64,000 nt of DNA from contig NZ_JAJJMP010000001.1 of NCBI RefSeq assembly GCF_020905415.1, positions 1,747,501 to 1,811,500 on the forward strand, written 5' to 3'. Within the stretch, counting starts at the first letter, position 1, and each line of letters opens with the position of its first letter. This document shows, piece by piece, positions 18,796 to 25,280 of the stretch. The translations under genes were made by a program, and so were the position numbers. The notes under the pieces are model-generated. The model was not told the DNA's origin. It worked only from the letters and a program-made list of their open reading frames with translations, and did no database searches. The DNA is from Myroides oncorhynchi. Its GTDB lineage: Bacteria; Bacteroidota; Bacteroidia; Flavobacteriales; Flavobacteriaceae.

Positions 18796-18812
18796 ATTCT
18801 TATGATGTTAGA

Positions 18813-20132
18813 TTAATCTAATAACGATTTAAGTTCTCCTTGTGCTTTTACTAATTGTATCTCTGCTAGTTTATAATCTAGCATCGAGGTAGTATAGTTA
18901 TTTTCTGCTTCAGTATAAGCATTCTCAGCATTAAGCAAGTCAGTTAATGTGGCTAGCCCATGCTTATAGTTATTTTGAATATTAGACAGGATGCTTTTCG
19001 CAAGACTGACATTGTCTTTCTGAATATCTATCGTAATCATCGCATTCTCTAGAGATTTCTGTGCATTACTAAAGTCTAGGGATAATGCCTGTTTAGTATC
19101 GTGTATCTGTACATCTACTTTCTTTTGTTCGATTACTACCTGTCTAACTTTAGAGCGAGTAGCAAATCCACTTAACACAGGTATTTTTAATTGTAGACCT
19201 ACTGCTGAGGTATTAGTCCAATATACTTTATCTGCGGGTGAACCTCCCCAAGGAAATTTATCTCCCATTCCCTGATAAGCGAAGTTGCCGAATGCTGCTA
19301 ATGATGGATAATAGTCTGCAACTATTGATTTTCTCTTATATTCAAGTAAGTCTTTTTGCTTCTCTAGTAAGTGAATCTCTGTTCTGTTCTCTATTCTGTT
19401 TTCTGCTAGAATTCCCTTTTCATTTACATTAAAAGTAGTTTCAGGCATAATAATAGGCGTATTGACATCCATACCCATAAAGAACTTTAAGGCATTCTCT
19501 TGTAGGTCTATTGCATTAATAATTTTCTGTCTTGTTGCTTTTATGTTGCTAAGGCTCACCTTAGTACGGTCTAGATCTATCTGAGTTGCCAATCCATTTT
19601 TATGTAGATTCTCTATAATATCCTTAATCTTAGTAGTGCTCTCTATAGTCGTCTCTATCGTTCTTAACATTGCCTTAGTTTGATAGACTTGATAATAGGT
19701 ACTCGCTACTTTCTCTATAATCTGCTCATCAGTTAGTGTCTTATTAATAATATAAAATTCCTTAGCTGATCTAGCTGCTTTAAGTCCCATGAATACAGCT
19801 TGGTTAAACAGTACCTGAGAAGCAGTAGCCGATATGTTAGAGTTCCACTTTAAATTAAAAGGAATCATCTGTGTCTGTCCGCCCATAGTCAGTGGCATCT
19901 CTTGGATTTTTACGTTATTGAGCAGATTAGCTTCTATATCTATACGAGGTAAAGCATTGGCTCTCACTTCTTCTATTTGATACTGGCTATTCTCTATATC
20001 TAGAGTCGCTTGTTTTGCTTCTGCTTTGTGTTCTAAAGCAAAATTTAAAGCATCTTTAAGTGTAAGAGCCTCTTGAGCATGAGCGATAAAAGTTGAGATT
20101 AGTGCTAATAGCGTGATCTTTATCGTTTTCAT
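18813..20132 (-). CDS. TolC-family outer-membrane efflux channel
   Basis: A 439-residue outer-membrane protein that completes the tripartite efflux system. The signal peptide runs to about residue 19 (FIAHAQ). Two OEP repeats follow, each with long helices (for example LLEKQKDLLEYKRKSIVAD near 260 and NNYKHGLATLTDLLNAENAY near 385). The ATG overlaps the stop of the regulator gene upstream by four bases (ATGA), a sign of translational coupling. The start MKTIKITLLALI is well supported by that overlap. Confidence 0.92.
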   Translation of the reverse strand: MKTIKITLLALISTFIAHAQEALTLKDALNFALEHKAEAKQATLDIENSQYQIEEVRANALPRIDIEANLLNNVKIQEMPLTMGGQTQMIPFNLKWNSNISATASQVLFNQAVFMGLKAARSAKEFYIINKTLTDEQIIEKVASTYYQVYQTKAMLRTIETTIESTTKIKDIIENLHKNGLATQIDLDRTKVSLSNIKATRQKIINAIDLQENALKFFMGMDVNTPIIMPETTFNVNEKGILAENRIENRTEIHLLEKQKDLLEYKRKSIVADYYPSLAAFGNFAYQGMGDKFPWGGSPADKVYWTNTSAVGLQLKIPVLSGFATRSKVRQVVIEQKKVDVQIHDTKQALSLDFSNAQKSLENAMITIDIQKDNVSLAKSILSNIQNNYKHGLATLTDLLNAENAYTEAENNYTTSMLDYKLAEIQLVKAQGELKSLLD

Positions 20133-20734
20133 TGTTTTTTGTTCTGGATTAGATCTTTATATATTTTTAAGCCTTTTTCGGTAGCTATACTTCTAATATG
20201 ATATTCTAAATGTAAGGCGTGTACATCTGCATGTGAATAATCTGATTCTGGAAAGTAATCAAGATCCTCAACAGCAACAATGGAAGCAATGTGAAACCTA
20301 GCGATGTAGTCTACATCTATATCAGATCTATACACTCCTTCACGTATTCCCTTGTCTAAGTTTTTCTCAATTAATTTCACGTATTTTTTTTCGTGAAAAA
20401 CTTTTTGTTTCTGCGCCAACTTAGGATAATACTTAGTTAATTGATAGAAACAACCTGGAAAATCTACTAAGAAAACATCATTAATATCATTGTGAGCAGC
20501 TACTATTTCTGGGATTGCCTCTTGATCTAGTTTTAAAGTCTGTTCTATCTGCTGTAAGAATTTCGCATTAATATTAGCTAATGCTTTCTCTATTAATTCT
20601 GGCTTAGAAGTGAAATGTTGATAAATGGTTTTTTTTGAAATACTAAGTTCCGATGCGATATCGTCCATCGTTACAGTTTTGAATCCTTGAGTAAGGAACA
20701 TTTGAGTTGCTTTTTCTAATATTTGAGTATCCAT
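20129..20734 (-). CDS. TetR-family repressor of the efflux operon
   Basis: A 201-residue one-component regulator. The N-terminal HTH is clear: FLTQGFKTVTMDDIASELSI and SKKTIYQHFTSKPELIEKA at about 13-50. The C-terminal ligand-binding domain is divergent. It is the first gene of the operon tetR-tolC-adaptor-pump and overlaps the next gene by four bases. Direct repeats of TGGAAACTTT flank its promoter (20755-20940) and are the likely operators, so it probably represses its own operon and is relieved by a pump substrate. That is inference from the layout. Confidence 0.9.
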   Translation of the reverse strand: MDTQILEKATQMFLTQGFKTVTMDDIASELSISKKTIYQHFTSKPELIEKALANINAKFLQQIEQTLKLDQEAIPEIVAAHNDINDVFLVDFPGCFYQLTKYYPKLAQKQKVFHEKKYVKLIEKNLDKGIREGVYRSDIDVDYIARFHIASIVAVEDLDYFPESDYSHADVHALHLEYHIRSIATEKGLKIYKDLIQNKKQ

Positions 20735-20754
20735 TGATTTGTAATTTTGATAGG

Positions 20755-20762
20755 CAAATATA
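20755..20762 (-). promoter_or_regulatory. -7 promoter box of the tetR efflux operon
   Basis: On the minus strand TATATTTG fits the TAnnTTTG consensus exactly, 20 bp before the tetR ATG. The first TGGAAACTTT box (20766-20775) lies directly upstream, between the -7 and the expected -33 positions. Confidence 0.65.
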
Positions 20763-20763
20763 G

Positions 20764-20940
20764 TATGGAAACTTTTAGGGTTTCTGAGTTTATTTATTAA
20801 TTATGGAAACTTTAACTGTTCGTGGAGTTTCTTTACTTGTTGTTAAGTATTATTTTTAATGGTGTTAATTGTGTTTGGTTTTGGAAACTTTTGAACAGTT
20901 ATAGTTTTTTTAAAAAGATTGTTTTTTTGAAAGTTTCCAA
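20764..20940. promoter_or_regulatory. Repeated TGGAAACTTT boxes, candidate TetR operators
   Basis: Three direct copies (20764-20776, 20802-20813, 20881-20891) and one inverted copy (20930-20940) occur in 180 bp. The last two form a perfect 11-bp inverted repeat (TTGGAAACTTT/AAAGTTTCCAA) around a 38-bp AT-rich spacer. The first two are each followed by a partial GTTTC half site. Their placement on the tetR promoter suggests cooperative binding by the encoded TetR protein. Confidence 0.55.
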
Positions 20941-21077
20941 TATGTCATTTTTATAGTCTGTTAATGTTACACTTAAAACCCTTTAGGAATTGAATGGATA
21001 TATAGGTGTTAGGTTAGTATAAATTGTAGATTTTGGTTATTTATCATTGAGTTTAATGTGTTGAATATTAGGTGACC

Positions 21078-21111
21078 CGTCCTGAAAAAACTGTACAGTT
21101 ATGGTAGGACG
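21078..21111. repeat. Symmetric nested palindrome, 34 bp
   Basis: A perfect 12-bp palindrome AACTGTACAGTT is flanked on each side by a 5-base spacer and then by arms CGTCCT and AGGACG that are exact reverse complements. The equal spacers make the whole site symmetric. It could be a protein-binding site or the joined ends of a lost mobile element. Confidence 0.6.
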
Positions 21112-21222
21112 AGACAAGAACGAGACAGAGTGGTCGCATAATGCTCGCATAGTGGTCGCATAGTTTTGACCTTTTTTAATGCGACCATTATGCCATCATA
21201 CTATCATCATTGTTCTATCATT
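21109..21222. repeat. 11-bp-phased inverted repeat element, copy A
   Basis: Tandem 11-bp units in one phase: ACGAGACAAGA, ACGAGACAGAG, then GTGGTCGCATA (21130), ATGCTCGCATA (21141) and GTGGTCGCATA (21152). After a T-rich spacer come inverted units ATGCGACCATT (21179), ATGCCATCATA (21190), CTATCATCATT (21201) and GTTCTATCATT (21212), still exactly 11 bp apart. TGGTCGCAT pairs with ATGCGACCA to form a stem. A second element at 43611 has the same design with a different unit. Confidence 0.7.
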
Positions 21223-21455
21223 GTTAGTTAATTCTTTAGGTATTTAATATCTATGACGTTATTCACTTTTCTCAGGAATCTTTTAGGTTGTTTTTAAGTG
21301 TTAAAATTTTTGAATATAATTACTACCTTTAACGTAATTTGTTTTATATAGTTGGTTGTGTGTACTATTTATATTCTAAATGTAGTTTTTGTGGTAGTAC
21401 TATTTGTGACACGCTAGATATTGTCCTATCTTATATGCTGGATAGAGTTATATGT

Positions 21456-21480
21456 GAGATGCTTCATTCTTCAGCATGAC
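21456..21480. repeat. Short REP-like imperfect palindrome
   Basis: A 25-bp stretch with ATGCT and AGCAT as short complementary arms, of the GAGATnCTTC...CAGnATGAC type that is widespread between bacterial genes. One copy only; the assignment is by memory of that pattern. Confidence 0.35.
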
Positions 21481-21810
21481 ATAGATGATGGATGTGCGTT
21501 GCGGGGCGTATAGTAATATGCCCATAGTATTGTGGATGTAGATTGTAGATATTTATTGCGTTATGTTGGCACACAACAGTAGGAGGTATGGTGTTAACTG
21601 TACAGAAGTGTTCGGTAGCTTAACAGTTATGTGTTAATGAGGTAGGATAGTTGTTGATTTGTCATTGAAAGAAGTAAAGGCATTGTTGTTTGTTTATATG
21701 ATGGGGTAATGTGTAAAGCGTGTTCTAATTGTTAAATAGTTGTAATAAAACATTGTTTTTTAAGGTTATATATATTGAAAATATTGTTTTAATAATAAAA
21801 TATTGTAAAG

Positions 21811-22761
21811 ATGTGTAAAAATGTATTAGTTACCTTATTGTTGGTGTTGGTACTTTGCGTTAGTTGTAAAGATGATGAAGTGCGTATAGATGATAATTGG
21901 ACTAATGGATTAGAGCAGAGCGATGAGGTACTGGTAGTAAATGAAGGAGATATTGATTGGAAGTTAATAGATTTAAAACCAAAGGAGAAGGAACAAGCTC
22001 TAAGTTTGTTTTATGCAGGGATAGAGACGGAAGTACAGTCAGATAGTTTATTCGGAATGGTTGCAAAGTTTCAAAAACGAAGAATGGAGTTGCATCAAGC
22101 GTTAGGTATTCCAGATGCTCGTTACTTCTTTGATAACCCTGAGTGGTTGCCTGTTATAGTGCCTTCTAAAATCAACTATGTAGATGGAACTTATGAGGAT
22201 GCGGTAGGGTATTATATTACCCCCAATCTAGTAAAAATAAAAGGAGGTAAGTGGAAAAGTAATTTAGAAGAGGATCGTGATAAAATAATAAGACTAGAGC
22301 AAAAGATAGGGGAGATACAAGGGGATGATATGAATGTTTTTGGTTTTTTAGTACACAAGCCTGTAAGATCTATTGTTTATAACGGAACAGTAGCAGTACC
22401 TAGTAGTCATACTTATTTGATAAGTAGCAAGGAACCTCTGTTGGTTACTAATATAGGAGAAGTGAAGTTGCTAAAAAGAGAAGATACTGAGATAATGTTA
22501 GAGTTGCCTTATGATAGTGAACATTATGTGCTTGTATATGGTGTGTCTGAGGACAATAAAGTGATTCGTGAGATTAGTAGAAAAGGTGATACTAGATTAG
22601 TGCATAACGGCGTTCATCAAGAAGGAAGGGATAAAGTGTATATTGCTTATTCGTATCCTGTGGAAAAGATTATGATTAAGGTCTATAAACGCAAGAAAAC
22701 GAGTTCACTTTCTTTTACCTTCGAGCACATAGTAGAGAAAATGGAAGTGAGTAAGAAATAA
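21811..22761 (+). CDS. Unknown lipoprotein, probably surface exposed
   Basis: I do not recognise the family. The 316-residue product starts with a lipoprotein signal (VLVLCVSC, lipid Cys at 19). The mature N-terminus is CKDDEVR; a Lys followed by acidic residues after the Cys resembles the export signal reported for surface lipoproteins in Capnocytophaga and Flavobacterium. The rest is a soluble beta-rich protein with no motif I can name. It lies after a 1-kb gene-free region and meets the next gene tail to tail with no gap. Confidence 0.75.
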   Translation: MCKNVLVTLLLVLVLCVSCKDDEVRIDDNWTNGLEQSDEVLVVNEGDIDWKLIDLKPKEKEQALSLFYAGIETEVQSDSLFGMVAKFQKRRMELHQALGIPDARYFFDNPEWLPVIVPSKINYVDGTYEDAVGYYITPNLVKIKGGKWKSNLEEDRDKIIRLEQKIGEIQGDDMNVFGFLVHKPVRSIVYNGTVAVPSSHTYLISSKEPLLVTNIGEVKLLKREDTEIMLELPYDSEHYVLVYGVSEDNKVIREISRKGDTRLVHNGVHQEGRDKVYIAYSYPVEKIMIKVYKRKKTSSLSFTFEHIVEKMEVSKK

Positions 22762-22968
22762 CTACTGAGTATTGCTTCTTTGGGAATAGAGATAGATACT
22801 ACTACCTAGTATAGGTAGGGCAAGAATAAATAGGATGATTAAGGCGTGTTCAAGACCTTGAAATTTCTTATTTCTAAATAGGTGTATTATACTGTATAAT
22901 GTTAGTAGTGTATATGTGCTGATTATAGTAATAATGCCGATAGGCCCTATCATACCTAGTGAGATCAT
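22762..22968 (-). CDS. Small two-helix membrane protein (PLDc_N-like)
   Basis: A 68-residue integral membrane protein with two predicted transmembrane helices (about 8-30 and 42-62). The second ends in LPILGSSIYLYSQR, which resembles the short PLDc_N membrane module (IPxxGxxxYL). Its stop abuts the stop of the convergent lipoprotein gene. Such small PLDc_N proteins are common and functionally uncharacterised. Confidence 0.65.
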   Translation of the reverse strand: MISLGMIGPIGIITIISTYTLLTLYSIIHLFRNKKFQGLEHALIILFILALPILGSSIYLYSQRSNTQ

Positions 22969-23194
22969 AAGAGAATGTTTATTGTTATTAATGCAAGTAT
23001 AAGGGGATTTGGTTGAGGTATCAATACCATATTAGTGGTATTTTAAGAATTGAATTATAGAGAAGGGAAGTTGGCTGTAGGTAGATAAACATAATGATAA
23101 CAGGTGCGGATCATTAATGATAAGCGTTTAAAAAGGGAGGATGAATGATTATCTTCGAAAAAAACACGTATTTTTACACAAAATAATTAAAGTA

Positions 23195-24169
23195 ATGCAA
23201 TCAATAGTTAAGTATAAAGAGCAGATTTCTGAATTTATCGATTCGATTTCTTTATCAGGTACTCCAAAGGAACTTTACGAACCTATTTCATATATATTAT
23301 CATTAGGGGGAAAACAGATTCGTCCTGTGTTAACATTAATGTCAGCTGATATCTTTGGTATAGATCCAAAGAAAGCTATCCATGCGGCAACAGCTATTGA
23401 GTTGTTTCACAACTTCTCATTAATGCATGATGATATTATGGATGATGCGCCACTGCGTAGAGGTCATCAGACAGTGCATGAAAAATGGAATACAAATACT
23501 GCTATCTTATCAGGAGATGCTATGCTAATCTTAGCTTATCAGTATTTTGAGCATTATGAGAATAATACTTTTCGCGACTTAGCGAAGTTGTTTAGTAAAA
23601 CGGCTATTGAGGTATGTGAAGGACAGCAATGGGATATCTGTTTTGAAAATAGAAATGATGTGAGTATTCCTGAATACATCCAAATGATTAAGTTTAAAAC
23701 TGCTGTATTAGTAGGTGCTGCTCTTAAGATGGGGGCTATCGTAGCTGAGACGAGTACTAAGAATGCAGAGGATATATATGACTTTGGTATTAATCTAGGT
23801 ATAGCGTTTCAGTTACAAGATGATTACTTAGACGCATTCGGTGAGACAGCTACCTTTGGTAAACAAGTGGGTGGTGATATCTTAGAGAATAAAAAGACAT
23901 TTTTATACTTAAAAGCTGTGATGAATGCGGATGATACTCAACACGATGAATTGGTTGCATACTTTTCTAGTGTTGATCAAAATGCTGAAGATAAAGTGAA
24001 AAGAGTAAAGGAGTTATTCGTAGAGACTGGATCTGCTAAAGAATCAAAAGATCTAATAGAAGAGTATACATTAAAGGCACTTGCTATTTTGGATCAAATG
24101 GATATTGCAGAGGAAAAGAAAGAGCAATTGCGTACGTTTAGCCACGAATTAATGGATAGACGCGTATAA
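23195..24169 (+). CDS. ispB: Polyprenyl diphosphate synthase (octaprenyl/heptaprenyl type)
   Basis: Trans-prenyltransferase that extends farnesyl diphosphate with isopentenyl diphosphate, supplying quinone side chains. The ATG at 23195 (MQSIVKYKE) gives 324 residues; the frame also opens 18 codons earlier, but that extension is atypical. The first aspartate-rich motif DDIMDDAPLRRG and the second DDYLD are present, as are GGKQIRP and FGKQVGGD. The residues before the first motif are NFSLMHDD, as in long-chain synthases. The exact chain length cannot be read from the sequence. A small conserved gene follows 10 bp later. Confidence 0.88.
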   Translation: MQSIVKYKEQISEFIDSISLSGTPKELYEPISYILSLGGKQIRPVLTLMSADIFGIDPKKAIHAATAIELFHNFSLMHDDIMDDAPLRRGHQTVHEKWNTNTAILSGDAMLILAYQYFEHYENNTFRDLAKLFSKTAIEVCEGQQWDICFENRNDVSIPEYIQMIKFKTAVLVGAALKMGAIVAETSTKNAEDIYDFGINLGIAFQLQDDYLDAFGETATFGKQVGGDILENKKTFLYLKAVMNADDTQHDELVAYFSSVDQNAEDKVKRVKELFVETGSAKESKDLIEEYTLKALAILDQMDIAEEKKEQLRTFSHELMDRRV

Positions 24170-24179
24170 TCAGATAGTG

Positions 24180-24524
24180 ATGACAGAGGCTGTATCTTAT
24201 TTAGAAAATAAAGTAGGAGAGTATAATCTGCTGGGTGAGTTAGTTCGACAAGTAGAAAAAGATTTTCGAATGGCAGTAGACACATCTATTACTTTATATG
24301 CGGACACACCTGCTAAGTTAGTCCATGAAGTCTATAGTGAGCTATATAATATAGTGACTAAAACATCTGTATCTAAGTTTTCAAGTTTACTTTATAGAAT
24401 AGATATAGCAGAGAAAGATGTAAAGGCGATACAGAGTACAGATATTGAAGATTATTTACAACAGGTGACTTTTTTAGTGTTAAAGAGAGAATATCAAAAA
24501 GTATATATTAGGAGTACGTTGTAA
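24180..24524 (+). CDS. Conserved hypothetical protein downstream of the polyprenyl synthase
   Basis: A 114-residue soluble, helical protein with no motif I can name. The ATG at 24180 is preferred over an overlapping GTG at 24177. It starts 10 bp after the ispB stop, so it is co-transcribed, and it ends before a strong bidirectional terminator. I recall similar proteins at this position in other Flavobacteriaceae; they are uncharacterised. Confidence 0.75.
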   Translation: MTEAVSYLENKVGEYNLLGELVRQVEKDFRMAVDTSITLYADTPAKLVHEVYSELYNIVTKTSVSKFSSLLYRIDIAEKDVKAIQSTDIEDYLQQVTFLVLKREYQKVYIRSTL

Positions 24525-24540
24525 CAGATGTAGTCTTTAT

Positions 24541-24575
24541 ACAAACAAAGCACCTTAATAAGGTGCTTTGTTTGT
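24541..24575. terminator. Bidirectional terminator with a perfect 16-bp stem
   Basis: ACAAACAAAGCACCTT and its exact reverse complement are separated by 3 bases. It lies between two convergent genes. There is no long T run, but the stem is strong. Confidence 0.7.
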
Positions 24576-24590
24576 ATATGGAAAGTATGA

Positions 24591-25166
24591 TTAAAAGTAG
24601 AATCTTACAAAAGGCATGTATGCACTTCCATAGACCATATCTTTCTCTTTATAAAGAACATTATATCGAATACCAATAGTCACAGGACCTTGACTATATC
24701 CTACACCTAAGAACAAAGCAGTATTCCAAAAATTGTCATCATATTTTTGGCCTTCGTGATATTTATAAGTATTGTTTACTCTTAACTGTTCAAGTTCAGC
24801 AGATAGCTGAATCTGAGGGATAGGATTAGATAGTGCTATAATACTACCTCCATATATCCAAGAGTTGTATTCTTTGATGCTAGAGTTGTAATAGCTTCTG
24901 TTTTTGCTGCTGATATAACTCCCTTGTAGACCTACACCTGCTGAAAAATAAGGATTCACTTGATATAGTGCACTAGGTGCTATCATAATATCAGTATAAC
25001 CACTTCCAAAGCCTAATCCAAGGCCTCCACCGAATTTCCATTTATTAGCAGAATCATAATTTTGAACAGTATTTCCTCTATCTTGTGCAAGAATAGAAAA
25101 AGAGGTCGCTAAAAAAAACGATATTGATAAAAAAAACGGTAAATAGTTGATGTTAAATCTTTTCAT
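24591..25166 (-). CDS. Outer-membrane beta-barrel protein of unknown function
   Basis: A 191-residue secreted protein. The signal peptide runs to about residue 28 (SILAQ). The mature part alternates hydrophobic and polar residues and is rich in Gly, Tyr and Phe (FGGGLGLGFGSGY), ending in the aromatic FVRFYF, as expected for a small 8-10-strand barrel. Relatives are sometimes labelled 'alpha-ketoglutarate decarboxylase', apparently because they lie next to sucA. Nothing in the sequence supports an enzyme. It is divergent from sucA, with 114 bp between the starts. Confidence 0.75.
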   Translation of the reverse strand: MKRFNINYLPFFLSISFFLATSFSILAQDRGNTVQNYDSANKWKFGGGLGLGFGSGYTDIMIAPSALYQVNPYFSAGVGLQGSYISSKNRSYYNSSIKEYNSWIYGGSIIALSNPIPQIQLSAELEQLRVNNTYKYHEGQKYDDNFWNTALFLGVGYSQGPVTIGIRYNVLYKEKDMVYGSAYMPFVRFYF

Positions 25167-25233
25167 TCCAATTTTATAAAATAATTATCAGATAAAAATA
25201 AGCAAAAGTTTATAGTTTTGTCATAAAGAGTTG

Positions 25234-25241
25234 TATTTTTG
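25234..25241 (+). promoter_or_regulatory. -7 promoter box of sucA-odhB
   Basis: TATTTTTG fits TAnnTTTG and lies 39 bp before the sucA ATG. A TTTTG (25216-25220) lies upstream but at a short spacing of 13 bp. Confidence 0.5.
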
Positions 25242-25280
25242 TAGATATAATATTTAAACAAAAGGTCTTTAGACGAAATT

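Larger units (their letters stand above)
20941..21810. other. 870-bp gene-free, repeat-rich intergenic region
   Basis: No credible coding sequence on either strand. It holds a nested palindrome (21078-21111), an 11-bp-phased repeat element (21109-21222) and a small REP-like hairpin (21456-21480), each listed separately. Bases 21240-21440 and 21485-21800 show no clear feature. It looks like an accumulation site for small repeats rather than a decayed gene. Confidence 0.6.

Noticed and set aside
21061..21111. Insertion sequence remnant
   Set aside because: The TGACCCGTCCT flank recalls some insertion sequence ends, but there is no transposase fragment, no matching distant end and no target duplication.
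21130..21162. Possible CRISPR array from the three 11-bp units
   Set aside because: Units are far too short, contiguous with no spacers, partly inverted, and no cas gene is near.
24591..25166. Annotation as an alpha-ketoglutarate decarboxylase, sometimes given to relatives
   Set aside because: The protein is a small secreted beta-barrel without ThDP motifs; the label seems to come only from its position next to sucA.
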